Assembly (NCBI GenBank): GCA_945866125.1
Contig: CAMBFZ010000018.1
Location: 8,107 to 72,106 of the forward strand
DNA: 64,000 nucleotides
Origin: Bordetella parapertussis
Lineage (GTDB): Bacteria > Pseudomonadota > Gammaproteobacteria > Burkholderiales > Burkholderiaceae_D
Direction of reading: 5' to 3'
Shown here piece after piece: positions 33,142 to 41,276 of this stretch. How positions within the stretch are numbered: position 1 is the first letter of the stretch; each line of letters starts with the position of its first letter. The notes under the pieces were generated by a model that saw only the letters and a program-made list of their open reading frames with translations, had not been told where the DNA came from and ran no database searches. The translations under genes were made by a program, and so were the position numbers.

Positions 33142-34679
33142 AGCTGCGCCTCCTTCATGTCTTGCCCGCCGCCCCAATCACTAAAATTGGTGTCATCTTC
33201 AGAACCACTGAAATCGCCCTGATCGCGGCCGTTGCTGAGGTTGCTGGCTGCAAGCGACGCCTTCAGCAGATCAGCCTTGGCGCCCCCATCAGTTGCGTGC
33301 AACAAGGTGTGCGAAGACAGACGTGCCTGCTGATACTTGGCCGGCTCATTACTAAAAATGGTGTCGCAGTGGTCGCTGCAAAAATGGAAGGTTTCACCTT
33401 CGTGTTCAGTCTGTCGGTAAGCAATCAGACGTGGATTGCCTTTTTCGGTGAAGAACATGGGCTGCTGGCAGACTTGGCATTGCATCGGCAAACTGCGATT
33501 GAAAAAACGATGACCTTGCGCCTGACGTTGCGCGTAATGTGCTAGGCGAGGGCGATACCAGCGATCGAAACTATCCGGATATTTTTGATCAAGCCAGTTC
33601 AGCTCATCGGTCTCGGGAATCCACGTATGCACAGCAATCGCATCGCCATAGCCATAAAATACATTCCACGCTTGATGGCTAAGATGCTCTTTGCTGTCGC
33701 ATGCTTGTGCCCATCCTGTGGGTAAGCGCAGGCCAAATTGCGCGAGTTCGGCAAACAAAGCTTCAACCGGTGCTTCGACAAAGCGCTGCCAGGATTCTTT
33801 CCAGCTCATCATGCGCTTGGACAGCATGTAGTCCTGCATCATCGCCACAATCGGCATCAGGCGGAAACTGCGCCAGAACCATTTGTCTATCCAACGTTGC
33901 ACCAGCGCCAGATTGCCCGGGTCCTGGGTCAGCAGAAACTTCACCGTTTCGATGCCCAGCATTTTGTGACGTGCTGCATCGGATTGCCCGGAGAAACCCG
34001 CGGCGACGATAGACAGATCACCGTTGTGCGCCGCGCCACTCATGTAAGGCACAAATAGCGTATCGGTAAGCAAGGATTCGAATGAAAAACTGATGGCGAC
34101 GATGCGCTCAAAAGGGCCAGCGCTAGCTACATCGTCAGCAAAACTCTTGAAGGGGGCCAGGTACCACGCTGCATCGAACAGCGCGGGCGCGCTATGCAAG
34201 CCGTTGAAGTATTTATTGAAGACCGAGGCAGCATGGGTTTCATTTTGAAAATGACGCAGGTTATCGCTTGCCTGCATTTGCACAGCGACGCGCAGTGCAT
34301 CGCCGCGCAAGTGGCGCCCGGTGTGGGCAAGGCTGCGATGCAGGCTATATTTTATTGGCGCAATGGCTTGCAAGATAAGTTTAATCGCATTGACATAGCG
34401 CGCATCGCTGACCCCGAACTGACAACTATTTTGCGCAAAGGCCTCAATCACGGCGTAGAGCTTTTTTTCTTTTTCGCCCTGAAATTTCCAATACGCGTCC
34501 GTCGTCAGACGAAACGGGTCTTCCCACTTCGACCAGTCACGAACCTTGATACCTTCATAGCGATCGAAGGGGAACACTCTGTCCATCGACTGATAGGTCG
34601 TTTCCCATTGCAGGTCGTGCGTCATGGCGGCATAACGCTCACCAAGGCTATGTGATTTTCTCTCTACGCGCTTGTCCAT
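33138..34679 (-). CDS. Phenol hydroxylase P3-like large subunit lacking di-iron ligands (predicted pseudo-oxygenase)
   Basis: 513 residues, aligned without gaps to the intact P3 (25926-27491) through at least residue 250. At the ligand positions it has K110 (IAPIK) for Glu, N140 (DNLRH) for Glu and A235 (SDAARH) for Glu; E201, H143 and H238 remain. Codon 140 reads AAC at 34260-34262, so this is not a translation error. With three of four carboxylates gone, a functional di-iron site is not expected. The C-terminal zinc-type cysteines (CQVCQ, CSDHC) and the reading frame are intact, which argues against decay. It lies in the standard N position after dmpKLM and is coupled to the short P4. Possible roles are scaffold, regulator or alternative alpha subunit. 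Confidence 0.9.
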   Translation of the reverse strand: MDKRVERKSHSLGERYAAMTHDLQWETTYQSMDRVFPFDRYEGIKVRDWSKWEDPFRLTTDAYWKFQGEKEKKLYAVIEAFAQNSCQFGVSDARYVNAIKLILQAIAPIKYSLHRSLAHTGRHLRGDALRVAVQMQASDNLRHFQNETHAASVFNKYFNGLHSAPALFDAAWYLAPFKSFADDVASAGPFERIVAISFSFESLLTDTLFVPYMSGAAHNGDLSIVAAGFSGQSDAARHKMLGIETVKFLLTQDPGNLALVQRWIDKWFWRSFRLMPIVAMMQDYMLSKRMMSWKESWQRFVEAPVEALFAELAQFGLRLPTGWAQACDSKEHLSHQAWNVFYGYGDAIAVHTWIPETDELNWLDQKYPDSFDRWYRPRLAHYAQRQAQGHRFFNRSLPMQCQVCQQPMFFTEKGNPRLIAYRQTEHEGETFHFCSDHCDTIFSNEPAKYQQARLSSHTLLHATDGGAKADLLKASLAASNLSNGRDQGDFSGSEDDTNFSDWGGGQDMKEAQL

Positions 34680-34722
34680 GATCTGGCTCAGTTGGTTAGG
34701 GGGCGATCTTGCCGGGCACTGC

Positions 34723-34992
34723 TTAGTGCTTCCAGCTCAGCGTAAAAGTGTCATCGTCCTCATCAAGATTTCCTGAGAGCGTCACGAGGTTGATCTGCAG
34801 CTGCTGCAGGTCATACGGACGGCCAGTTTGTTCTTCGATGGTTTCGCGACGAATTACGAGCTTGCCCGGCGCATCGATTTTTACCAGCCCGGGTGAATAC
34901 ACCACTTGTGCCTCAGGGTTGTCGGCCACGATGGCATCGACCACTGGACGGGATTCCTCGTTAGCCTGAAAGGCGATGAAGACATTGGACAT
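34723..34992 (-). CDS. dmpM: Phenol hydroxylase P2 effector protein
   Basis: 89 residues of the MmoB/DmpM family, starting MSNVFIAFQANEESRPVV and ending with an acidic DEDDDTF segment. It has no cofactor and tunes the hydroxylase by binding near the di-iron centre. It is the only P2 in the window, so it must serve the distant intact P3 if that enzyme is active. Confidence 0.93.
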   Translation of the reverse strand: MSNVFIAFQANEESRPVVDAIVADNPEAQVVYSPGLVKIDAPGKLVIRRETIEEQTGRPYDLQQLQINLVTLSGNLDEDDDTFTLSWKH

Positions 34993-35045
34993 AGTGGTTT
35001 TTCTCCGGTGATGGTGTGGTGATAGTTGTGTTAGGCGACTTGGTC

Positions 35046-36044
35046 TCAGACGGCCAGGCCGATTTTGGCGACGCGTGCATTAAATGCGTTTCGGGTGGCC
35101 GTTAAGGCATCCTGCCCTTGGTCTTTCAACGCAATTTCTGCCACCGGCGCAAGTGCGGCCTGAACCCGTTCGGCCCATACGCGAGTCCACTCGGATAGCA
35201 GGGTCTTGTTTTCCTCGGATTCAGCAGCAGCCGCTTTTACCACTGCATCAACCCAGCGCGCACTTTCGTCGTGCCATTCGGGCATAAACGAGGTCAGCAT
35301 CGCAATGCCAGTACCGCCCAGCAGCGTCAGATGTTCATCAACGAAGGAGCCGTAAATCAGTGGGTACAACATGCCGTCGAGCGCCAGATTTTGCGCAACG
35401 AAGATTTCCATCGGATCTTTCAGCACCAGTGTGTCTTCTACCAAGCGCCGCAGTACTTGCCAGCGTGGGTCATGCAGCCAATCGTTTTTGCCTGCGTCGA
35501 GAATGCCCGGCTCGTCCACTGCCAGACCGAGGCGAGTCAGATATTGGGCGATGCCAAGGTGATCCATCGAATGAAAAGTGGTCGCCGCTGTGAGCGCGGT
35601 ACCGTAACCATAGGCCGCGATAAAGCAGTTGTTCATGTTGCCAGCCCATGCGACATGGCGCAGCGGCATGAGAACCTGAACCGCGCTTTCACGCACGTCA
35701 TCGGTCATCCGTGCTAGCAGGCCGCGGGCTTCAACAAATTGATAATTCGATTCGACCGCTTCTTGCTGACGTGCGCGCGCCATGGTCCAGGTGGCGTAGT
35801 AGTACTGACGCGGATCTTTCAAGACATACCAGTCCGCCAGCTTGATCGCCGAGCGCGATGCATCAAACAGCTCGTATTGCGGCTCCCAAGTCGGACGGTA
35901 GTGAAAGTTCTGCGTGGGTTGCGCACCCAGAGTCGCTTCCTGGTAGCGCGTCGCTGGCTTGTCGCCGCCGATATATCGCGCCACATGAGAAAAGGTGTTG
36001 CGGGTTGGCTTGATTTCTTTAGCCTGCAGGTCAATGCTCGTCAT
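35046..36044 (-). CDS. dmpL: Phenol hydroxylase P1 subunit (beta)
   Basis: 332 residues of the non-catalytic ferritin-like beta subunit. The segments NFHYRPTWEPQYELFD, ADWYVLKDPRQYYYATW and FHSMDHLGIAQYL are family marks. It packs against P3 in the (alpha-beta-gamma)2 hydroxylase. The start overlaps the end of dmpK by 14 bp. Only one P1 is present for two P3 copies. Confidence 0.93.
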   Translation of the reverse strand: MTSIDLQAKEIKPTRNTFSHVARYIGGDKPATRYQEATLGAQPTQNFHYRPTWEPQYELFDASRSAIKLADWYVLKDPRQYYYATWTMARARQQEAVESNYQFVEARGLLARMTDDVRESAVQVLMPLRHVAWAGNMNNCFIAAYGYGTALTAATTFHSMDHLGIAQYLTRLGLAVDEPGILDAGKNDWLHDPRWQVLRRLVEDTLVLKDPMEIFVAQNLALDGMLYPLIYGSFVDEHLTLLGGTGIAMLTSFMPEWHDESARWVDAVVKAAAAESEENKTLLSEWTRVWAERVQAALAPVAEIALKDQGQDALTATRNAFNARVAKIGLAV

Positions 36045-36312
36045 GCTGCTCTCCTAGCTTGGCTCCCACCGCGTCGGTGAGAAATTCCACGTTGTTGTTT
36101 TTACAAAATTCGTTGAACTGCGGTTCCGGCAGCGCGAGCTCGACCGACATGTCGGGCCAGCCCACCGAAAATTCGAAGGCCACAATACCGTTGGCCTGAC
36201 GATTAACAATCCGAACGTAGCGTCGTGCCAGCGTCGCTGCATCGGTTGAAATAGCGTCAAGCCCGCTGGAGGTTTCCGGGCTGCCCGACGCTTTTGGCTC
36301 ATCGCTAATCAT
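36031..36312 (-). CDS. dmpK: Phenol hydroxylase assembly protein P0
   Basis: 93 residues from the ATG at 36312. YVRIVNRQANGIVAFEFSVGWPDMSVELALP is the conserved DmpK core (quoted in parts: RQANGIVAFEF, WPDMSVEL). P0 is not a catalytic component; in Pseudomonas CF600 it is needed for growth on phenol and for iron loading. It is the first gene of the operon, 48 bp behind the sigma-54 promoter. Confidence 0.9.
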   Translation of the reverse strand: MISDEPKASGSPETSSGLDAISTDAATLARRYVRIVNRQANGIVAFEFSVGWPDMSVELALPEPQFNEFCKNNNVEFLTDAVGAKLGEQHDEH

Positions 36313-36359
36313 CACTGGCCTTTTTTGTATATGAGTTATGGCTTTTCCGAATACCAATA

Positions 36360-36375
36360 GGCAATACGCATGCCA
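36360..36375 (-). promoter_or_regulatory. Sigma-54 (-24/-12) promoter of the phenol operon
   Basis: On the minus strand TGGCATGCGTATTGCC matches TGGCAC-N5-TTGCW with the invariant GG and GC at the right spacing. It lies about 48 bp before dmpK, giving a start site near 36349. Its partner activator DmpR is encoded divergently 243 bp away. Confidence 0.85.
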
Positions 36376-36430
36376 GCTGCGGCCAAGAGTTCAAGAAATC
36401 TCGATAAATTTGAAAAAGCTGTTGATTTAT

Positions 36431-36480
36431 AAGGGTCATGCGCATTATTGGTGAACTTATAAAAATCTTAATTTTTTGAT
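36431..36480. repeat. Sequence pair shared with the amide-operon control region
   Basis: GATTTATAAGGGTCAT (36424-36439) and the 13-mer TTAATTTTTTGAT (36468-36480) recur in the same order at 50131-50147 and 50202-50214, 14 kb away. They lie upstream of the sigma-54 promoter. They may be sites for a common regulator; the A/T-rich part could be chance. Confidence 0.4.
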
Positions 36481-36503
36481 GAAAAGCGGTATTCAGACAA
36501 AAA

Positions 36504-36520
36504 TTTTTGATCATTTAGAG
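36504..36520. promoter_or_regulatory. Candidate upstream activating site for DmpR
   Basis: TTTTTGATCATTTAGAG contains a TTGATCA half that matches one arm of the XylR/DmpR consensus TTGATCAATTGATCAA, about 135 bp upstream of the -24 box, the usual distance. The second arm is poor. Other TTGAT-like segments follow at 36537-36545. The rest of the 305-bp intergenic region is A/T-rich with no open frame of note. Confidence 0.4.
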
Positions 36521-36583
36521 TAATTCCAACGTGATAATTTGATGAAATGGTGAATCGTGATATGTCGGGCATCAAAAAAGTGA

Positions 36584-36611
36584 TTGAAATTTTTCTAAAA
36601 TTATCGATAAT
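36584..36611 (+). promoter_or_regulatory. Candidate sigma-70 promoter and palindrome at the dmpR start
   Basis: TTGAAA (36584-36589) and GATAAT (36606-36611) are separated by 16 bp. The expected start site falls at about 36618, the A of the dmpR ATG, so the mRNA may be leaderless, and no Shine-Dalgarno sequence precedes that ATG. The -10 lies in a perfect 12-bp palindrome, ATTATCGATAAT (36600-36611), a possible operator. Confidence 0.4.
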
Positions 36612-36617
36612 CAACCC

Positions 36618-38303
36618 ATGCCTCATCCTTTTTCACCACCGTTGCCACCGCTGCCGCAAGACGCCGATTTGCGGCGGCTGGTGCATTTTTCTGCGAGCGA
36701 TGGGCGGATTTGGCTGGCCGGGCATCGGATGCTGCTGTTGCATGTCGAGGGCTTGGGGGCGTTGCGGCGGGAGTTAGTGCAAACCATTGGTAGCTTGCAG
36801 ACCCGGCGGGTGTTGAAGCGGGCGGGTTATGCATCGGGCTTGCGCGATGCGGCGCTGGCGCGGCAGGTGCGGCCTTTGGCTTCCCCTTATGAGCAGTTCG
36901 CGGTGGGTCCGCAATTGCATATGCTCGAAGGTGCGGTGCAGGTCACGCCCGAGCACTTTGAGCTTGATCTTGACGCGGGTACGCATCTGGGTATTTTTCG
37001 TTGGGATCACTCTTGGGAAGTGGAAGCCCATCTGCGCGATTTCGGGCCGCAGCACGAGCCGGTTTGCTGGATGCTGATTGGCTACGCATCCGGCTATGTC
37101 ACCGGGTTCATGGGGCAGCCGGTGATTTACAAAGAAATGCAGTGTGCTGGTTGTGGCCATGAGCACTGCCTGATTGAAGGCCGTCCGCTGAAAGACTGGC
37201 CCGATGCAGAACAACTCAAAGGCGACTATGAGGCCGATTCCTTGCTGGTACGAATGGAAGATCTGCATGCAGAGCTGGAAAGTCTGCGCACATCGCTGAG
37301 CCCGAGTGACGATCTTGGTGAGCTGATTGGTCGCGCGAAATCATTTCAAAGCGCGATTGCGTTATTGCGTAAGGCTGCGGCCACGCAGGTGACCGTATTG
37401 CTGACTGGCGAGACCGGCGTAGGCAAGGAGCGTTTTGCCCGCACGCTGCATGGCTTGAGTGCGCGTGCAGACAAACCCTTTGTGGCGATCAATTGCGCGG
37501 CCTTGCCGCATGAGCTTATTGAGAGCGAATTATTTGGTGCCGAGAAGGGCGCGTTTACTGGCGCAGGCTCGGCCCGTCAGGGACGTTTTGAGCGTGCAGA
37601 TGGCGGCACACTATTTCTTGATGAGCTGGGTGAGTTACCCCTTTCAGCACAAGCCAAGCTGCTCCGCGTATTGCAAACCGGAGAGGTGGAACGGCTGGGC
37701 GCCACGCAGTCGCGTAAGGTCGATGTGCGTGTGGTGGCCGCTACCAATGTAGACCTCGAAGCGGCGGCAGACGCTGGGCGTTTCCGGCGCGATTTGATGT
37801 ATCGGCTTAATGTTTATCCGATTGCGATTCCGCCTCTGCGTGAGCGGGTGGACGATATCGAGCCGCTAGCAAATCATTTGCTGCAAAAATTCACGGCACA
37901 GCACAACAAGCGCGTAGCCGGTATTACAGATAAAGCGATGGACGCGATGCGCCGTTATGCGTGGCCCGGCAATGTGCGCGAACTTGAAAATCTGATTGAG
38001 CGCGGCTTGATCATTGCATCACCCGGACAGATGGTCGATGTTGGCGATCTGTTTGCCATTCCTGCCAACAGCGACGTTATTACGGTTAATGCATCGGGCG
38101 CACTGCAGCAAGGGGTGCCGGCCAACATTGAAGGATTGTTCGAAGATTTGCAAAAGCGCGGTCTCAGTATTGACGCCCTTGAAGATGGCTTGATTCAGCA
38201 GGCCGTCAGTACCGCCGGCGGCAATTTGTCTGCGGCGGCGCGATTGCTGGGTCTGACTCGTCCGCAGCTTAGCTACCGGCTTCAAAAAATCAAGAACCGC
38301 TGA
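36618..38303 (+). CDS. dmpR: Phenol-responsive sigma-54 activator (DmpR/MopR/XylR family)
   Basis: 561 residues. The sensory A domain has F94, H101, W129 and Y171, equivalent with a constant offset of five to the MopR phenol pocket F99, H106, W134 and Y176, and C150, E173, C176 and C184, equivalent to its zinc site. A linker leads to an AAA+ domain with GETGVGKE, the sigma-54 contact loop GAFTGA, and GGTLFLDELGELP. The C-terminus is a Fis-type helix-turn-helix (LSAAARLLGLTRPQLSYRL). It should respond directly to phenol and activate the divergent dmpK promoter. Confidence 0.95.
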   Translation: MPHPFSPPLPPLPQDADLRRLVHFSASDGRIWLAGHRMLLLHVEGLGALRRELVQTIGSLQTRRVLKRAGYASGLRDAALARQVRPLASPYEQFAVGPQLHMLEGAVQVTPEHFELDLDAGTHLGIFRWDHSWEVEAHLRDFGPQHEPVCWMLIGYASGYVTGFMGQPVIYKEMQCAGCGHEHCLIEGRPLKDWPDAEQLKGDYEADSLLVRMEDLHAELESLRTSLSPSDDLGELIGRAKSFQSAIALLRKAAATQVTVLLTGETGVGKERFARTLHGLSARADKPFVAINCAALPHELIESELFGAEKGAFTGAGSARQGRFERADGGTLFLDELGELPLSAQAKLLRVLQTGEVERLGATQSRKVDVRVVAATNVDLEAAADAGRFRRDLMYRLNVYPIAIPPLRERVDDIEPLANHLLQKFTAQHNKRVAGITDKAMDAMRRYAWPGNVRELENLIERGLIIASPGQMVDVGDLFAIPANSDVITVNASGALQQGVPANIEGLFEDLQKRGLSIDALEDGLIQQAVSTAGGNLSAAARLLGLTRPQLSYRLQKIKNR

Positions 38304-38311
38304 CAGCCCTT

Positions 38312-38338
38312 CCGTGCAGCGATGCACGGCCTGTTTTT
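38312..38338 (+). terminator. Intrinsic terminator after dmpR
   Basis: CCGTGCA and TGCACGG form a perfect 7-bp stem with a GCGA tetraloop, followed by CCTGTTTTT. It begins 9 bp after the dmpR stop, so dmpR is probably monocistronic. Confidence 0.8.
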
Positions 38339-38401
38339 AATAAGCGCAAAAGCGTTTCAGCCACTGCGTAATGTGTGATTCATGCGATGTAAAAAAGAAA
38401 A

Positions 38402-39127
38402 ATGGCAAAAAAATCAATCATGCAATTAGTGTCGTCCGATTCGCCTACTGGCGTAACGGCTTACCGGACACTAATCGAAAGAACCTACGGTCAATTACGC
38501 GAGGACATTTTGCAGGGCGTGCTGGCGCCGGGTCAAAAACTATTGATCGAGCATTTGAAGGATCGTTACGAAGTTGGTGCAGGCACCTTGCGTGAAGCGC
38601 TGTCGCGGCTGGTCAGTGAAGCCTTAGTCAGTGCCGAAGGCCAGCGCGGATTTACGGTAGCACCCATCACGTTGGAAGATCTGATGGATATTACGAACGT
38701 GCGCGTACATGTCGAAACCGAGGCACTACGGATTTCGATACGCCATGGCGGTGAGTTGTGGCGCAGACGACTACGTGACGCCTATCAGACTTTGTCCGAC
38801 CTCGAGCAGCCTCTGATCCCGGGTAATGCACGGCGCTGGGAGGCGGCGAATTCCGGATTTCACGAGGCGTTGCTGTCGGCCTGTGACTCTATTTGGATGG
38901 TGCGTCTGGTACGACAGCTCACGCAGCATGGCGAGCGTTACCGGCGCTATGCAATTGGGCTGCACACCGGGCGCGATGTACATAGCGAGCATGCGCTGAT
39001 TTTTGAGAGCGCAATGGCAGGACAGGATGCGCGCGCTGCGCTTGCGCTGGAATCGCATATTCGTGCCACACCCGAGCTGCTTGCGCTCACAATTCAAAGC
39101 GGCAATAACGTTTTCCAGAATTCCTGA
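38402..39127 (+). CDS. GntR-family regulator, FadR subfamily (AphS-like)
   Basis: 241 residues. An N-terminal winged helix (YGQLREDILQGVLAPGQKLLIEHLKDRYEVGAGTLREALSRL, quoted in parts: GVLAPGQKLL, GTLREALSRL) is followed by a C-terminal all-helical FCD domain with the metal-binding Asp/His pattern. In the Comamonas testosteroni aph system a GntR-type repressor (AphS) next to the DmpR homologue silences phenol genes, and this gene has the same place. It precedes dmpD by 43 bp on the same strand. Confidence 0.88.
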   Translation: MAKKSIMQLVSSDSPTGVTAYRTLIERTYGQLREDILQGVLAPGQKLLIEHLKDRYEVGAGTLREALSRLVSEALVSAEGQRGFTVAPITLEDLMDITNVRVHVETEALRISIRHGGELWRRRLRDAYQTLSDLEQPLIPGNARRWEAANSGFHEALLSACDSIWMVRLVRQLTQHGERYRRYAIGLHTGRDVHSEHALIFESAMAGQDARAALALESHIRATPELLALTIQSGNNVFQNS

Positions 39128-39170
39128 TAACGGTTTTATTTTCCATCTTATTTTTTAAAAAGGTCGTGTG

Positions 39171-40010
39171 ATGAGTCATGCAATTCAGTCTGCCGAGATC
39201 GGCCAAAGCGTCATTTCAGGTGGCATCGCAGTAAATTATCATGATCACGGAAGTGGTTTTCCGGTGTTGATGATTCATGGGTCCGGCCCCGGCGTGAGCG
39301 CCTTCGTTAATTGGCGTCTGGTGATGCCTGAATTAGCCAAGCAGCGCCGGGTACTAGCGCCTGACATGGTGGGTTTTGGCTTTACCGAACGGCCGGCGGG
39401 CATGGTTTACAAGCTCGATAACTGGGTCGATCAGGCCATCGCGTTTCTCGATACGATGAATTTGCCGCAGGTTGATCTAGTCGGTAATTCTTTTGGCGGT
39501 GCGCTGTCGCTGGCACTCACGGTACGGCATCCCGAGCGGGTGCGTCGACTGGTATTGATGGGTGCAGCTGGGGTGTCATTTCCGATTACGCAAGAGCTCG
39601 ACGATGTCTGGGGTTATGAACCGTCGTTTGAGAATATGCGCCGGATTATGGATGTCTTTGCGTATGACCGTAATCTGGTCAATGACGAGCTCGCCCGCTT
39701 GCGTTATGAAGCCAGTATCCGGCCCGGGTTTCAGGAAAGTTATGCGAGCATGTTTCCCGCGCCCAGACAGCGTTGGGTCGATGCACTGGCAACGGCCGAT
39801 GACGCGATCGCAGGCATCTCGCATGAGACGCTGATCATTCATGGTCGGGAAGATAAAGTGATCCCGCTTGAGAATTCCTTGCGCCTGTCGCGGCTGATTG
39901 CACGCTCTCAGTTGCATGTATTCGGGCGTTGCGGTCATTGGACTCAGATCGAGCACGCCAAGCGATTTTCTCAGCTGGTGTCAAACTTCCTGGCCGAAGC
40001 GGATGCGTGA
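39171..40010 (+). CDS. dmpD: 2-hydroxymuconate semialdehyde hydrolase
   Basis: 279 residues of an alpha/beta hydrolase. The oxyanion motif HGSGPGVSA, the nucleophile elbow GNSFGGAL, the acid in HGREDKVIP and the base in GRCGHWTQIE are all present, and HGSGPG is typical of meta-cleavage-product hydrolases. It takes the hydrolytic branch, releasing formate and 2-oxopent-4-enoate. It lies outside the main operon, behind the GntR gene. The ATG at 39171 is preferred to the GTG just before it. Confidence 0.9.
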   Translation: MSHAIQSAEIGQSVISGGIAVNYHDHGSGFPVLMIHGSGPGVSAFVNWRLVMPELAKQRRVLAPDMVGFGFTERPAGMVYKLDNWVDQAIAFLDTMNLPQVDLVGNSFGGALSLALTVRHPERVRRLVLMGAAGVSFPITQELDDVWGYEPSFENMRRIMDVFAYDRNLVNDELARLRYEASIRPGFQESYASMFPAPRQRWVDALATADDAIAGISHETLIIHGREDKVIPLENSLRLSRLIARSQLHVFGRCGHWTQIEHAKRFSQLVSNFLAEADA

Positions 40011-40058
40011 TCGGCGCTGTGCGGACTATGTTGGATCTACCCGACGGCATCGTCGTGT

Positions 40059-41276
40059 TTAGTGACCGGTTGGGTGCGAATCGGTAGGCGTGTTGCGTAT
40101 CAGATGCCGAAGAAAAAACAAACCCACGATAGGCCCTGGCAGTAGTAACCATGCTACCCGGCTGCCAAGCGACTCGACCTGACTGGTGATGAGTGTAATC
40201 GACACCACGCTAATCAAAAACCCGATGCTGTTTTGAACAGCCAGTGCACTGCCTACCAGCTCCGGTGGGCAGTGTTTTGCTGACACCGCCGAGAATTGTG
40301 CCGAGTCGGCAATCACAGCGACGCCCCACAGTAAAAGCGCCGCTACCCCCACACCAACACTGGCCTGACTCAGAAACGGATAGAACCCGCACAGCAGACC
40401 CGACAGCGCTAGCGCGCCCGCCGCCACGCGCGGGCTGCCGATGCGGTGGCTCAGCAGACCACCGGCGATGCAGCCTGCCGCGCCGATGGCGATGACCAGA
40501 AACGACAGCCCCGACACGGCCCGCGCCTGCGACGCTAGCGGGATGCTGCTTTGTTGAATGAGCACCGTGGCCAGAAAGGGCACCACCGTCCAGAATGCAT
40601 AGAGCTCCCACATGTGACCGAAGTAAGCAATGGCGGAAGAGCGGAAATTTTTGTTGGCGAATACGCGCAGTGCCGCGCCCCAGCGCAGCGTCGGGCGCGT
40701 CGCCGCACGAACCAGATGCGGGCCGTCACCAAGCAAAAAAACCAGTAGGCCACCCACCAAAGCCAGCCCACTCGCGCTCAGCACCACGCCTTGCCAGGAC
40801 AGCTCGGCACCAACGGCACGCACGCCGTGCGGCAAGGCGGTGCCGACCGTCAGCATGGCCACCAGCAGGCCCAGTGTGGAGCCTGCCTGACCTTTGGTCC
40901 ACGCGATCACCATCTTCATCCCCAGCGGATAAATCCCGGCCAGACAAAGGCCGATTGCAAAGCGCAGCACAATAGCCTGATCCAGTCCGGTGGCGAGCAA
41001 CGCAAACACCGCATTAAACCCTGCGCCCAGCACACTGGCCAACGCAAAAATGCGACTGGCAGCAAAGCGATCCGCCAGCCCCGTGGTGGCCAGCAAGAGC
41101 GTGCCCAAGATGAACCCGATCTGTACCGCGCTGGTCAGCTGCCCCAGACCAACGGCGGTCAAATGCCACGAGCGGATCAGGTCCGGTGCAGCACTGTTCG
41201 GGCTAAACCATAGTGAGGTGCCGAACAGCTGCGCAATGACGATGACTGCAACTGGGTGCGACTTGAGAAAATTCAT
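40059..41276 (-). CDS. MFS transporter
   Basis: 405 residues with twelve hydrophobic segments. Conserved features are a loop TTGLADRFAASRIFALASVLGAG after helix 2 (major facilitator motif A region, quoted in part: GLADRFAASR) and a Trp/Pro-rich first helix. Its start overlaps the stop of the enoyl-CoA hydratase (ATGA), so the two genes are coupled. An aromatic or organic-acid substrate is likely from context but not proven. Confidence 0.85.
   Translation of the reverse strand: MNFLKSHPVAVIVIAQLFGTSLWFSPNSAAPDLIRSWHLTAVGLGQLTSAVQIGFILGTLLLATTGLADRFAASRIFALASVLGAGFNAVFALLATGLDQAIVLRFAIGLCLAGIYPLGMKMVIAWTKGQAGSTLGLLVAMLTVGTALPHGVRAVGAELSWQGVVLSASGLALVGGLLVFLLGDGPHLVRAATRPTLRWGAALRVFANKNFRSSAIAYFGHMWELYAFWTVVPFLATVLIQQSSIPLASQARAVSGLSFLVIAIGAAGCIAGGLLSHRIGSPRVAAGALALSGLLCGFYPFLSQASVGVGVAALLLWGVAVIADSAQFSAVSAKHCPPELVGSALAVQNSIGFLISVVSITLITSQVESLGSRVAWLLLPGPIVGLFFLRHLIRNTPTDSHPTGH

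Noticed and set aside
33138..34679. The idea that the first P3 gene is a frameshifted or decayed pseudogene
   Set aside because: The frame is open for 513 codons, collinear with the intact copy, keeps the C-terminal Cys motifs and is coupled to the P4 gene. Only the metal-ligand positions are selectively changed.
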